Shown: piece by piece, positions 1-8,318 of the stretch
How positions within the stretch are numbered: the first letter of the stretch is position 1
Layout of the letters: each line of letters opens with the position of its first letter
The notes under the pieces: generated by a model
Told to the model about the DNA's origin: nothing
Database searches by the model: none
What the model saw: only the letters and a program-made list of their open reading frames with translations
From: Flavicella sp964230805
GTDB taxonomy: Bacteria; Bacteroidota; Bacteroidia; Flavobacteriales; Flavobacteriaceae
Length of the DNA stretch: 64,000 nucleotides
Direction of reading: 5' to 3'
Assembly (NCBI GenBank): GCA_964230805.1
Contig: CAXRIA010000032.1
Coordinates: 34,058 to 98,057, forward strand
Translations under genes and position numbers: made by a program

Positions 1-553
1 TGTTTCCTTCTGCGACCCCCGTGTAAAAGCTATCTCTTTTTAAATAATCCAAGCGATCCATGTCTAATTGACTAGAGACCAACTGCAACATAAATTTCCG
101 GTGGTACTTCCCTTCAAATATAGCGATCGCCATGGAAAGAGCTCCATCAAACTGTTTGTTCAGTTCTTTCATGTAAAACAAGGATACTTCCTCATGTCCA
201 ATACCTTCCACAATACTGTGCTCTAAAGCATGTGAAAACGGACCATGCCCAATGTCATGCAATAAAATGGCACAGTTTAGAGCCGTTTCCTCTTCTACAG
301 AAATTTCAACACCTTTGCCACGCAATGTTGCAATAGCTTTCTGCATCAAATGCATGCAGCCAATCGCATGATGAAAACGGGTGTGATGTGCTCCTGGATA
401 CACCAAATAAGACAATCCCATCTGAGAAATCCTCCTGAGTCGCTGAAAATAAGGGTGTTCAATTAAATCAAAAATAAATGCGTTCGGTACCGTAATAAAT
501 CCGTAAATTGGATCGTTTAATATTTTTAACTTATTTGTGTTTTTTGTAGTCAA
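1..553 (-). CDS. HD-domain phosphohydrolase (dGTPase/SamHD1-like), 3' part missing
   Basis: Reverse-strand reading frame open to the left window edge, so only the first ~184 residues are present. The HD superfamily signature is clear: a conserved opening (LNDPIYGFITVP, about residues 12-23), an HTRFHHAIG segment near 57-65 and the metal-binding ILLHDIGHGPFSH near 96-108. Proteins of this type hydrolyse nucleotides or nucleotide-like phosphoesters; the exact substrate here is unknown. The most plausible start is TTG at 551-553, just before the family's usual beginning; no ATG lies in a suitable place. A promoter-like pair lies upstream at 575-603. The gene is divergent from porX. HD assignment is firm, biochemical role is inference. 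Confidence 0.88.
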   Translation of the reverse strand, partial: MTTKNTNKLKILNDPIYGFITVPNAFIFDLIEHPYFQRLRRISQMGLSYLVYPGAHHTRFHHAIGCMHLMQKAIATLRGKGVEISVEEETALNCAILLHDIGHGPFSHALEHSIVEGIGHEEVSLFYMKELNKQFDGALSMAIAIFEGKYHRKFMLQLVSSQLDMDRLDYLKRDSFYTGVAEGN

Positions 554-574
554 AAGAATTGCTTTTATATCCCA

Positions 575-603
575 CAAAGATAACAATCTTAAATACGTAG
601 CAA
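575..603 (-). promoter_or_regulatory. Bacteroidota-type promoter for the HD phosphohydrolase
   Basis: On the minus strand the -33 TTG (601-603) is followed by 18 nt and a perfect -7 element TATCTTTG (575-582). The predicted transcript would start about 15-18 nt before the TTG start codon at 553, which supports that start. Confidence 0.6.
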
Positions 604-648
604 CTTTTTAAGTATTTTTTTTACCACGAACCGAAAGCGTCAAAACAA

Positions 649-2190
649 ATGAAGAATTTACATATTTTATGGGTAGATGATGAAATTGATTTACTCAAAC
701 CACATATTTTATTTTTAGAATCAAAAAATTATGACATTTCTCAGGCCACAAACGGTGCAGATGCCATTGATTTGATCCAAGAAAACAATTACGACATCGT
801 ACTTTTGGATGAAAATATGCCAGGAATTACTGGACTGGAAACCTTGACAGAAATCAAGAACATAAAACCCAACTTGCCGGTTATCATGATTACAAAAAGT
901 GAGGAGGAGCATGTAATGGAAGAGGCCATTGGTTCCAAGATTGCCGATTATCTCATCAAACCTGTCAATCCGAAACAAATCCTACTCAGCTTGAAAAAAA
1001 ACTTGGATCATTCTCGATTGGTTACTCAAAAAACCACCTCAAATTACCAACAAGAATTCCAAAAAATAACAGCAAACATGACCATGATCAATTCCTACGA
1101 AGAATGGGTGGCCTTGTATCGCAAATTAACACATTGGGAACTTGAATTGGAAAATATAGACGATATTGGAATGCTCAGCATCCTAGAAAGTCAAAAACAC
1201 GAGGCCAACAGTCTTTTTTTTAGGTTTGTAAAAAAAAACTACGAAAGACTGCTCAACGACATCGATGGCCCCGTGTTTTCACATTCGTTGTTCAAAAGTC
1301 AAATTGCACCCGAACTCAACTCAAAAACACTATTTATTGTCATTGACAATTTACGATATGACCAATGGAAAATCATTGAACCGCATATTTCTCCTTTCTA
1401 CAAAAAAACAAAAGAAACTACCTATTGCAGCATACTCCCAACAGCTACTCAATACGCACGAAATGCAATTTTTTCTGGTTTGACACCTCTCGACATGGAA
1501 AAAACACATCCAAACTATTGGAAAAACGACATCGATGAAGGTGGAAAAAATTTATATGAAAAAGAATTTTTAACGGCACAGTTGAAACGACTCGGGCTCG
1601 ATCTCACGCACGACTATTTTAAAATTAGCTCAGCCAAATCTGCGAAAGAATTGGATGCCAACTTTAATCGCATCAAAAAAAACGACCTCACCGCGGTTGT
1701 TTATAATTTTGTAGACATGCTATCACACTCGAAAACAGAAATGAAAATGATCAAAGAATTGGCTGGTGATGACAAATCATACCGTTCTTTGACACTGAGC
1801 TGGTTCAAGACATCACCAATCTACAGCACCATTCAAAAAGCACAAAAGGCAGGAATGAAACTAATCATTACGACAGATCACGGCACGATTAACGTAAAAA
1901 AACCGAGTAAAGTCATTGGGTTTAAAGACATCAGCGAAAACTTGCGTTACAAAACTGGAAAAAGTTTGACTTACAACGACAAAGACGTCTTGGCCGTTAA
2001 AAATCCGAAAGACATTTTTTTGCCAGCACAACACATAAATAGTTCTTTCATCTTTGCAAAAGAAGACCTGTTCTTTGCTTATCCCAATAACTTCAATCAT
2101 TATGTAAATTATTTCAAAAACACCTACCAACACGGCGGAATCTCTCTCGAGGAAATGATTCTTCCTTGTGCCTTTTTTGAACCGAAGTAA
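649..2190 (+). CDS. porX: PorX-type response regulator with PglZ phosphodiesterase-like domain
   Basis: 513 residues. The receiver domain (about 1-120) has the acidic pair D10/D11, phospho-acceptor D54 in VLLDENMPG, T82 and K104. A linker leads into an alkaline-phosphatase-fold PglZ domain (about 180-510) with metal-site motifs: IDNLRYDQW near D233, LPTATQYAR near 263-271, NFVDMLSH near 353-360, TTDHG near 409-412, and a late HGG near 495. This architecture is the PorX family, which in Porphyromonas and Flavobacterium regulates the type IX secretion system and has been reported to act on oligonucleotides. There is no DNA-binding domain. It is followed by tsaE and the alanine-dehydrogenase homologue. 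No partner kinase or T9SS structural gene is in the window, so the T9SS link rests on family knowledge. Confidence 0.93.
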   Translation: MKNLHILWVDDEIDLLKPHILFLESKNYDISQATNGADAIDLIQENNYDIVLLDENMPGITGLETLTEIKNIKPNLPVIMITKSEEEHVMEEAIGSKIADYLIKPVNPKQILLSLKKNLDHSRLVTQKTTSNYQQEFQKITANMTMINSYEEWVALYRKLTHWELELENIDDIGMLSILESQKHEANSLFFRFVKKNYERLLNDIDGPVFSHSLFKSQIAPELNSKTLFIVIDNLRYDQWKIIEPHISPFYKKTKETTYCSILPTATQYARNAIFSGLTPLDMEKTHPNYWKNDIDEGGKNLYEKEFLTAQLKRLGLDLTHDYFKISSAKSAKELDANFNRIKKNDLTAVVYNFVDMLSHSKTEMKMIKELAGDDKSYRSLTLSWFKTSPIYSTIQKAQKAGMKLIITTDHGTINVKKPSKVIGFKDISENLRYKTGKSLTYNDKDVLAVKNPKDIFLPAQHINSSFIFAKEDLFFAYPNNFNHYVNYFKNTYQHGGISLEEMILPCAFFEPK

Positions 2191-2284
2191 TGTATTTTTC
2201 AGTACAAAATTTCAGAACGATCCTTGGCTGTTTTTGATTTTTTACGGCAAACTTAAACACGAGTAATGGTTCCCTCATTTTTTT

Positions 2285-2292
2285 TATTTTTG
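2285..2292 (+). promoter_or_regulatory. -7 promoter element upstream of tsaE
   Basis: TATTTTTG fits TAnnTTTG and ends 13 nt before the tsaE ATG. No clear -33 TTG at the ideal distance, so only the -7 box is supported. Confidence 0.4.
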
Positions 2293-2305
2293 CAAAAAAA
2301 CATTC

Positions 2306-2719
2306 ATGAATTACAACTACGCTCTTGAAGAACTACCTCTTGTCGCAAGAAAAATCTTGAAAGAAGTAAATTCCAAAACAATTCTTTTTTATGCAGAAAT
2401 GGGAATGGGAAAAACCACATTGATCAAAGAATTGGTAAAACAATTAGGAGCTGATGACTTGGCCAGCTCTCCCACTTTCTCATTGGTAAATGAATATCTT
2501 TCAGAAAAGGGAGAAACGATTTACCATTTTGATTTTTATCGGATCAAAAATGAGGAAGAAGCTTATGATATCGGTATCGAAGAGTATTTTGACAGCCATT
2601 CTTGGTGTTTTATAGAATGGCCCTCTTGTATCGAAAATTTAGTACCTTTAGAAAGTGTAAAAATTTACATTGAACGAAACGACGATAACACACGAAATGT
2701 TCGTCTCGTAAATGCTTGA
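2306..2719 (+). CDS. tsaE: tRNA threonylcarbamoyladenosine biosynthesis ATPase TsaE
   Basis: 137 residues, the usual length. The P-loop is at about 30-38 (AEMGMGKTT; the first Gly of the common G-x-x-G-x-G-K-T form is Ala here). The family motifs SSPTFSLVNEY (54-64), HFDFYRI (74-80) and FIEWP (102-106) follow. TsaE works with TsaB/TsaD to complete the t6A modification at position 37 of ANN-decoding tRNAs. The enzyme for the preceding step (TsaC/Sua5 type) is encoded elsewhere in the window at 11108-11728. The gene follows porX after about 115 nt and precedes the alanine-dehydrogenase-like gene by 29 nt, so co-transcription with the latter is likely. Confidence 0.93.
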   Translation: MNYNYALEELPLVARKILKEVNSKTILFYAEMGMGKTTLIKELVKQLGADDLASSPTFSLVNEYLSEKGETIYHFDFYRIKNEEEAYDIGIEEYFDSHSWCFIEWPSCIENLVPLESVKIYIERNDDNTRNVRLVNA

Positions 2720-2748
2720 AAAACTGACCTATCAAGAAATCTTAAAAC

Positions 2749-3948
2749 ATGAGCAAGCACTACTCTCCTTTTAGCCTCCATGAATTGATCCCTCAAGAAG
2801 AAAAACTAGAGGTCAAGAAACAAAAAGGAAAATTTGTCATTGGATTGCCAAAAGAAACGCATTTCGAAGAAAAAAGAATATGCCTAACTCCTGATGCTGT
2901 GGCGGCATTAACCCAACACGGACACAAAATTATCGTGGAAAGCCAAGCTGGAAAATGTGCTAATTTTACCGATCAAAATTATTCCGATGCAGGAGCCGAA
3001 ATTGCTCAAAATGCCAAACAAGTCTTTGAATGTAATATTATTTTAAAAGTCGAACCCCCAACTTTAGAAGAAATAAAACGAATCAAACCGCAAAGTATCT
3101 TGGTTTCCGCTTTGCAACTTAAAACCCAATCAAAAAAATATTTTGAAGCATTGGCTCAAAAAAAAATTACGGCCATTGCTTTTGATTTCATCAAAGATGA
3201 AAAAGGAATGTTTCCGGTACTCAAATCACTCAGTGAAATTGCCGGAACGGCCTCTGTACTGATCGCTGCGGAATTGATGAGCAATCAATCAAACGGAAAC
3301 GGCGTATTACTCGGCAACATAAGCGGTGTTCCTCCTTGTGAAGTTGTCATTTTAGGTGCGGGAACTGTTGGAGAATTCGCTGCAAAATCGGCTTTAGGCC
3401 TCGGAGCATCGGTAAAAGTGTTCGACAATTCTATTTTTAAATTGAGAAGTTTACAGAACAATATTCACAGGTCTATTTTTACATCCACACTGCAACCTAG
3501 AACCTTGCAAAAAGCTTTGATGCGGTGTGATGTTGTTATTGGAGCGTTGCGCGGTACTTCCAGAGCCCCCGTAGTAGTGACTGAAGAAATGCTTCAAAAA
3601 ATGAAACCCGGCGCTGTACTTGTTGATGTAAGTATTGACCGAGGTGGTTGCTTTGAAACTTCAGAAGTCACAACGCACCATGCGCCTACTTTTGTGAAAC
3701 ACGGTATCACACACTATTGTGTTCCAAACATACCCTCACGATATGCAAGAACAGCCACGGTATCAATTAGCAACATTATAACGCCATTTTTGCTACATAT
3801 TGCCGAAGTAGGTGGTTTCGAAGAGGCTTTTAAGAGTGAACGTATCTTGAGAAGTGGCATGTATTTTTACCGCGGAATACTCACCCATAGAGCTGTTGCG
3901 GAATGGTTCGATCTACCGTATCGTGATATCAATCTATTGCTACTTTAA
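2749..3948 (+). CDS. Alanine dehydrogenase / PntA-family oxidoreductase
   Basis: 399 residues. The N-terminal half carries the AlaDh/PNT substrate-domain motif IGLPKETHFEEKRICLTP (about 31-48); the Rossmann domain has ILGAGTVGEFAAKSALGLGA (201-220, G-x-G-x-x-G at 203-208). Canonical alanine dehydrogenases interconvert alanine and pyruvate with NAD and use a catalytic His in a Y-L-H-L-A motif. The matching segment here reads SALQLK (120-125), so Gln stands at the His position, and the second Lys of the K-V-K-E-P motif is Glu (KVEPP). A ~25-residue N-terminal extension precedes the conserved start. The fold is certain; alanine dehydrogenase activity is not. Genes of this type commonly follow tsaE in flavobacteria (recollection). 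Confidence 0.8.
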   Translation: MSKHYSPFSLHELIPQEEKLEVKKQKGKFVIGLPKETHFEEKRICLTPDAVAALTQHGHKIIVESQAGKCANFTDQNYSDAGAEIAQNAKQVFECNIILKVEPPTLEEIKRIKPQSILVSALQLKTQSKKYFEALAQKKITAIAFDFIKDEKGMFPVLKSLSEIAGTASVLIAAELMSNQSNGNGVLLGNISGVPPCEVVILGAGTVGEFAAKSALGLGASVKVFDNSIFKLRSLQNNIHRSIFTSTLQPRTLQKALMRCDVVIGALRGTSRAPVVVTEEMLQKMKPGAVLVDVSIDRGGCFETSEVTTHHAPTFVKHGITHYCVPNIPSRYARTATVSISNIITPFLLHIAEVGGFEEAFKSERILRSGMYFYRGILTHRAVAEWFDLPYRDINLLLL

Positions 3949-4024
3949 ACTGCTAAGCATTTCAATACAATTCGATTTAATTTGATAAATAAGTGTATTT
4001 TTGTGACCTCTTAAAATTCGCATT

Positions 4025-4414
4025 ATGAACTTAAAACAAAGAAGTTTTTATTTTATCATTGGCCTTTTTCTTGGGATTATTGCCGTACTCTTCATCGCGA
4101 AGAAAAAAAATGTGCAATTCCCTTACGGTCCAGATGCGAGAACGTTGAAGAGCATTCGTGTAAAAAAAGCATATTTCTTTTCAGAACAAGCACAACAAGC
4201 ATTGAACACCTACGAAATTGATTCCCTTCGCCTGGCTTATTTACTGACGGAAAGCGATGTCGATTTTTCAGAAAGCAACACAGATCGGAACCAACCTTGT
4301 CAAACCTACAAAATCAATGGAGCCTTGCAAGAAATAAGCGTTTCCATGCTCGTAAAAAGATGTGATTCTTCAGCAACTTTTGAGGAAATCCTTGTCCGAA
4401 AAAACAACAACTAG
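4025..4414 (+). CDS. DUF4258-like single-pass membrane protein
   Basis: 129 residues. One N-terminal hydrophobic segment (about 8-25) is followed by KKK, which suggests an inner-membrane anchor with an exported C-terminal part of about 100 residues. The body resembles the DUF4258 proteins often found after the alanine-dehydrogenase-like gene in flavobacteria (recollection); two Cys (in QPCQTY and KRCDSS) could pair. Function unknown. A -7-like TATTTTTG at 3996-4003 precedes the ATG, so it may have its own promoter. Confidence 0.72.
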   Translation: MNLKQRSFYFIIGLFLGIIAVLFIAKKKNVQFPYGPDARTLKSIRVKKAYFFSEQAQQALNTYEIDSLRLAYLLTESDVDFSESNTDRNQPCQTYKINGALQEISVSMLVKRCDSSATFEEILVRKNNN

Positions 4415-4462
4415 CCTTAATTGAAATAAGCGACAAATCTTACTTTTTGCATGGGCCGTGCC

Positions 4463-5242
4463 TCATACTTTTACTTTTTTAGGAAGTAGATCACAATACC
4501 AAAAACCGGTATCCCAAGATTTTTGGCTGGTTTCGTCTCGATAACAATTTTCATTTTTTTTAGTCAAATTGTCAGCACAACTATCGTCGGCTACCTCTTG
4601 GTTCGGACTGTACGTGCGTAATACTTTTTCTCCCACGTCGAAAGCAACTGGTTTCTTAAAAATGGGACCATCGTAAACAAACGTATGAAACTCTCCGTTT
4701 TCACCACAAACATCCACGTTTTCAGGTAAATCTGCTATAAATTGATCGTCTAAAACTCTTCCCACAAAGGACTTGTCTAGCAATTTTGCATTGACACAAA
4801 CAGTAATCGCTTTGAAACCTAAATCCAAAAATTCACGCAACAGCACTTTTGTGTCTTGCTTCCACAACGGATAAATACCTTGCAAACCTACCTCCTTTAG
4901 CTTTGCGTCACGATACGCTTTGAGGTCTTCCAAAAAAATATCTCCAAAAACAGCACACTCATACTTTTCTTGATGAATTTTTTGCATGTGCTCTTTCATA
5001 ATTTTATCGTACAAAGACATGCTTACATCGCCAGGGAAATAAATTTTTTGACAGGAGAACCCTATATTTTCAATTTGAAAATCCAGTCACTCTTCTCGCA
5101 AACCGTGCATGCTCACTCTCTCAAAATCACTATTGACACTGGTTAAAAGTTTTTCAACATTGTATTCCTTTTGTTGTAAAATTTTATACAATGCCAATGC
5201 AGAATCTTTCCCCGTACTCCAGTTAAAATAGGATTTTTTCAT
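4463..5242 (-). pseudogene. Diphthine-ammonia-ligase-like ATP-binding protein, interrupted by in-frame TGA
   Basis: Read from ATG at 5240-5242 the frame encodes a PP-loop ATPase of the MJ0570/Dph6-like family: an adenylating motif NWSTGKDSALALYK at codons 7-20, a VSMHGLREE motif near 44-51, then YFPG and a C-terminal part with VFGDIFLEDL, GIYPLWKQDT and CGENGEFHTFVYDGP. Codon 52 (5087-5089) is TGA where relatives have Leu (R-E-E-L-L); a TTA-to-TGA change would explain it. Everything downstream stays in frame to the stop at 4463, and an ATG at codon 75 (5020) could start a product lacking the PP-loop. In bacteria this family has no diphthamide role and its substrate is unknown. Either a recent nonsense mutation or a sequencing error. 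Confidence 0.85.
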
Positions 5243-5388
5243 GATTTTTCAGCTTGTAGCTATTTCGATTGAATTCATAACGACGCTTCTCACCCATTAT
5301 TATTTCAAACCTTGCTTGAAATTTTATAATTTTTCCAAACAGGAGCGTATACTTATGTTTTCACCTCTTTTTTTGGACAAAAAAAGCT

Positions 5389-6699
5389 TTACACAGGCAC
5401 TCCATAGAGATCGAAATCGCCTGCCTCGTGAATCTTTATATTTACAAATTTCCCAACTTGTACATAATGTTTTGTGGCATCAACCATTACTTCATTATCC
5501 ACATCTGGAGAATCAAACTCAGTACGTCCAATAAAATAATTCCCTTCTTTTCTATCAAACAAACATTTGAGTGTCTTTCCTACTTTTTCTTGATTCAATT
5601 CAAAAGAAATTTGCGCTTGAATTTCCATGATTTCAGCAACACGGGCTTCCTTCACCTCCTCTGGTACATCATCATTCAAGGTACCGGCATGGGTGTTTTC
5701 TTCGTGAGAATATGCAAATGCCCCCAAACGATCAAAACGAGAATCGATGACCCATTGTTTCAATTCTTCATAGATCTCCTCGGTCTCTCCCGGATACCCA
5801 ACAATTAGGGTGGTACGAATCGCCATGTTCGGAACTTCTTCTCTGAATTTTTCAATCAAACTCACCGTCTTTTCATGGGTGGTACCTCTACGCATCGATT
5901 GCAAAATAGTTGTATTGATATGTTGCAATGGAATGTCTAAATAATGACACACTTTTGGTTCGTTACGCATCACCTCCAAAACATCTAATGGAAACCCTGC
6001 AGGAAAAGCATAATGCAATCGAATCCATTCAATACCCTCTACTTGCACCAATTCTTTCAACAAGTTTGCCAACGCTCTTTTGTTGTAAATATCCAACCCA
6101 TAGTAGGTCAAATCTTGCGCAATCAAAATCAACTCTTTGATTCCTTTTTGTGCCAATTTAGAGGCTTCTATAACCAATTCTTCGATAGGCTTGGACCTGT
6201 GTTTCCCGCGCATTAAGGGAATGGCACAAAAAGAACAAGGACGATCACATCCCTCAGCGATTTTTAAATACGCATAGTGTTTTGGGGTTGTGGTCAAACG
6301 TTCCCCAATCAATTCATGCTTGTAATCTGCCTCTAGTACTTTCAATAGATTCGGTAAATCTTGCGTCCCAAAATAGGCATCGACATCCGGTATTTCTTTT
6401 TCCAAATCTGGCTTGTAACGCTCACTCAAGCAACCTGTTACAAAAACCTTATCCACATCACCTGCCATCTTCTTTTCGGCATAGTGTAAAATTGTATTCA
6501 CCGATTCTTCTTTCGCTTTCCCTATAAAACCACAGGTATTGATCACAACAATATTTCCCTCATCCTTTGCATCTTCATGAACAACCTCCTTGTCATTGGC
6601 TTTCAATTGCCCCATAAGCACTTCGGAATCGTACACATTTTTGGAGCACCCCAAAGTCACCACATTGATCTTGTTCTGTTTTGTTGATTTTGTTCTCAT
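5389..6699 (-). CDS. rimO: Ribosomal protein S12 methylthiotransferase RimO
   Basis: 436 residues from ATG at 6697-6699; an upstream in-frame ATG at 6741 lies inside a large inverted repeat and adds non-conserved residues, so the shorter form is preferred. The MTTase domain has the three 4Fe-4S cysteines C18, C56 and C90; the radical-SAM CxxxCxxC is at C151/C155/C158 (EGCDRPCSFCAIP). A TRAM-like C-terminal domain occupies roughly the last 65 residues. The motif TLGCSKNVYDSE and the overall match point to RimO (Asp88 of uS12) rather than MiaB. The gene stands alone between the interrupted ligase gene and ftsY. Confidence 0.95.
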   Translation of the reverse strand: MRTKSTKQNKINVVTLGCSKNVYDSEVLMGQLKANDKEVVHEDAKDEGNIVVINTCGFIGKAKEESVNTILHYAEKKMAGDVDKVFVTGCLSERYKPDLEKEIPDVDAYFGTQDLPNLLKVLEADYKHELIGERLTTTPKHYAYLKIAEGCDRPCSFCAIPLMRGKHRSKPIEELVIEASKLAQKGIKELILIAQDLTYYGLDIYNKRALANLLKELVQVEGIEWIRLHYAFPAGFPLDVLEVMRNEPKVCHYLDIPLQHINTTILQSMRRGTTHEKTVSLIEKFREEVPNMAIRTTLIVGYPGETEEIYEELKQWVIDSRFDRLGAFAYSHEENTHAGTLNDDVPEEVKEARVAEIMEIQAQISFELNQEKVGKTLKCLFDRKEGNYFIGRTEFDSPDVDNEVMVDATKHYVQVGKFVNIKIHEAGDFDLYGVPV

Positions 6700-6739
6700 C
6701 AATACATAGTTTACGTTGCAAAAATAATCAATCGCAGAC

Positions 6740-6780
6740 AATGAAAGGGCTTTAAAAATATTTTTTAAAGCCCTTTCATT
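6740..6780. terminator. 19-bp perfect inverted repeat between ftsY and rimO
   Basis: Arms 6740-6758 and 6762-6780 pair perfectly around a 3-nt loop; the core is GGGC/GCCC inside A/T-rich arms. It lies downstream of ftsY and just upstream of rimO. The U-rich part is within the stem rather than after it, so it is an atypical intrinsic terminator, probably of the ftsY transcript. Confidence 0.6.
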
Positions 6781-6846
6781 CCGTTTTTATTGCGTTCTTA
6801 GTTCTTGAAAAAAAATGTTTTTGTCAATAATTCAGTACTTTCTTCA

Positions 6847-7800
6847 TTATTTAAAGAAAGAATCCACAAATTCTACCTTGTTAAAAACTTGCAAATCATC
6901 AATCCCTTCTCCAACACCAATATATTTGACCGGAATTTGAAATTGATCTGAAATACCAATCACAACCCCTCCTTTGGCGGTCCCGTCTAGTTTGGTTACT
7001 GCCAACGAGGTTACCTCAGTGGCTTTGGTAAATTGTTTGGCTTGCTCAAAGGCATTTTGACCGGTAGAACCATCGAGTACCAGCAACACATCGTGTGGAG
7101 CGTCTGCGACCACTTTTTGCATCACACGTTTGATCTTTGTTAATTCGTTCATCAAATTGATTTTATTGTGCAAGCGTCCAGCCGTATCGATAATCACCAC
7201 ATCGGCATTTTGTGCGACGGCAGACGTCAATGTGTCAAAAGCTACGGAAGCAGGATCTGAGCCCATTTCTTGACGAACGATGGGCACCTCTACCCGATCT
7301 GCCCAAACTTGCAGTTGATCGATGGCCGCAGCACGAAAGGTATCTGCGGCGCCTAAAACCACCTTCAATCCTTTGTTTTTGAATTGTGCTGCTAGTTTCC
7401 CAATGGTCGTTGTTTTTCCAACACCATTTACCCCTACCACCATAAGCACATAGGGAGTTTTCCCTTTTGGAACGGAAAAATCGGTAGCGTTTCCGACATT
7501 GGTTTCTGAGAGCAAACCTGCAATTTCTTCTCGTAAAATCTCATTCAAAGCGTCGGTCCCTAAAAATTTATCACGGGCGACTCTGGCTTCAATTCTGTCA
7601 ATTATTTTCAATGTCGTATCTACGCCCACATCCGACGAAATCAACACTTCTTCCAACTCGTCCAACACGTCATCATCGACTTTGGATTTTCCGGCGACTG
7701 CTTTGGTTAGTTTGGAAAAGAAACTCGCTTTGGATTTTTCCAAACCTTTGTCCAACGTTTCTTTTTTTTCTTTTGTAAATATTTTTTTTAGGAAACTCAT
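6847..7800 (-). CDS. ftsY: Signal recognition particle receptor FtsY
   Basis: 317 residues from the ATG at 7798-7800; a longer frame to 7848 adds unlike residues. An N-terminal helical region (to ~100) precedes the NG GTPase domain: G1 GVNGVGKTTT (123-132), AADTFRAAA (151-159), DTAGR (205-209) and TKLDGTAKGG (269-278). The acidic A domain of long FtsY proteins is absent, as is usual in Bacteroidota. FtsY docks SRP-ribosome complexes at the inner membrane for co-translational insertion. It lies downstream of the rpmB-rpmG-DUF4295 cluster, separated by a terminator, and a -7-like TATATTTG on the minus strand (7846-7853) suggests its own promoter. Confidence 0.96.
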   Translation of the reverse strand: MSFLKKIFTKEKKETLDKGLEKSKASFFSKLTKAVAGKSKVDDDVLDELEEVLISSDVGVDTTLKIIDRIEARVARDKFLGTDALNEILREEIAGLLSETNVGNATDFSVPKGKTPYVLMVVGVNGVGKTTTIGKLAAQFKNKGLKVVLGAADTFRAAAIDQLQVWADRVEVPIVRQEMGSDPASVAFDTLTSAVAQNADVVIIDTAGRLHNKINLMNELTKIKRVMQKVVADAPHDVLLVLDGSTGQNAFEQAKQFTKATEVTSLAVTKLDGTAKGGVVIGISDQFQIPVKYIGVGEGIDDLQVFNKVEFVDSFFK

Positions 7801-7892
7801 GCCTTTTGTTGAATCATTTTCGGGTAAACACCTTTTTCTAGAAAACAAATATAATTGATTTCAATCTGAAATGGAATTTAAAATAGTGTCAT

Positions 7893-7925
7893 AAAAAAAG
7901 CTACTTCCAAAAATGAAAGTAGCTT
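7893..7925 (-). terminator. Rho-independent terminator of the rpmB-rpmG-DUF4295 operon
   Basis: On the minus strand AAGCTACTT (7917-7925) pairs with AAGTAGCTT (7898-7906) and is followed by a run of T. It sits 22 nt after the DUF4295 stop. Confidence 0.85.
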
Positions 7926-7947
7926 CGTATAATGTCTTGAGTGTAAA

Positions 7948-8100
7948 TTACTTTTTATTCAAAAAGTCGTTTACTTTAGAAGGATCCATAATTGCTTCCA
8001 CAAACGTATAAGCTCCTGTTTTTGGAGATTTTACCATTTTGATAGCTTTCGACAATCTTTTTGAACCTGTCTGTAACGTTGCTACTGATTTCTTTGCCAT
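7948..8100 (-). CDS. DUF4295 small basic protein, probable ribosomal component
   Basis: A 50-residue reading frame, too small for many gene finders: starts MAKKSVATLQTG, continues with SKRLSKAIKMVKSPKTGAY and ends in FLNKK. It is very Lys-rich and lies 8 nt after rpmG in the rpmB-rpmG operon, with a terminator right behind it. This is the DUF4295 family, restricted to Bacteroidota. From memory, a Bacteroidota-specific 50S protein named bL38 was found in the Flavobacterium johnsoniae ribosome structure; I think DUF4295 is that protein but am not certain. Operon position and charge fit a ribosomal role. Confidence 0.85.
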   Translation of the reverse strand: MAKKSVATLQTGSKRLSKAIKMVKSPKTGAYTFVEAIMDPSKVNDFLNKK

Positions 8101-8108
8101 GTCTTTCC

Positions 8109-8291
8109 TTATTTAATTTCTTTGTGAACTGTCATTTTCTTCAAGATAGGGTTGAATTTTTTCAATTCCATTCTATCTGGAGTATTCTTTTTATTCTTCG
8201 TAGTAATGTATCTCGAAGTTCCTGGTTGTCCTGAAGCTTTGTGCTCAGTACACTCTAAGATTACTTGAATTCTATTTCCTTTTTTTGCCAT
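8109..8291 (-). CDS. rpmG: 50S ribosomal protein bL33
   Basis: 60 residues with the L33 pattern RIQVILECTE, SRYITTKNKKNTPDRMELKKF and a basic tail. Only one Cys is present (residue 14), so this is the zinc-free form. It is the middle gene of the minus-strand cluster rpmB-rpmG-DUF4295, 27 nt after rpmB. Confidence 0.96.
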   Translation of the reverse strand: MAKKGNRIQVILECTEHKASGQPGTSRYITTKNKKNTPDRMELKKFNPILKKMTVHKEIK

Positions 8292-8318
8292 CTCTTTATA
8301 TTTTTATGCGAAAGTGTT

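Noticed and set aside
5087..5089. TGA as selenocysteine codon
   Set aside because: The residue is a Leu of unrelated function in the family, and no SECIS-like hairpin or selenoprotein context is visible.
5241..5534. Plus-strand open frame opposite the rimO 3' end
   Set aside because: It covers the tail of rimO in antisense and has no family resemblance; a coding shadow.
5495..6457. Two perfect DnaA boxes (TTATCCACA at 5495 and 6449)
   Set aside because: Both encode conserved Val-Asp stretches inside rimO and lie about 950 nt apart; chance in coding sequence, not an origin.
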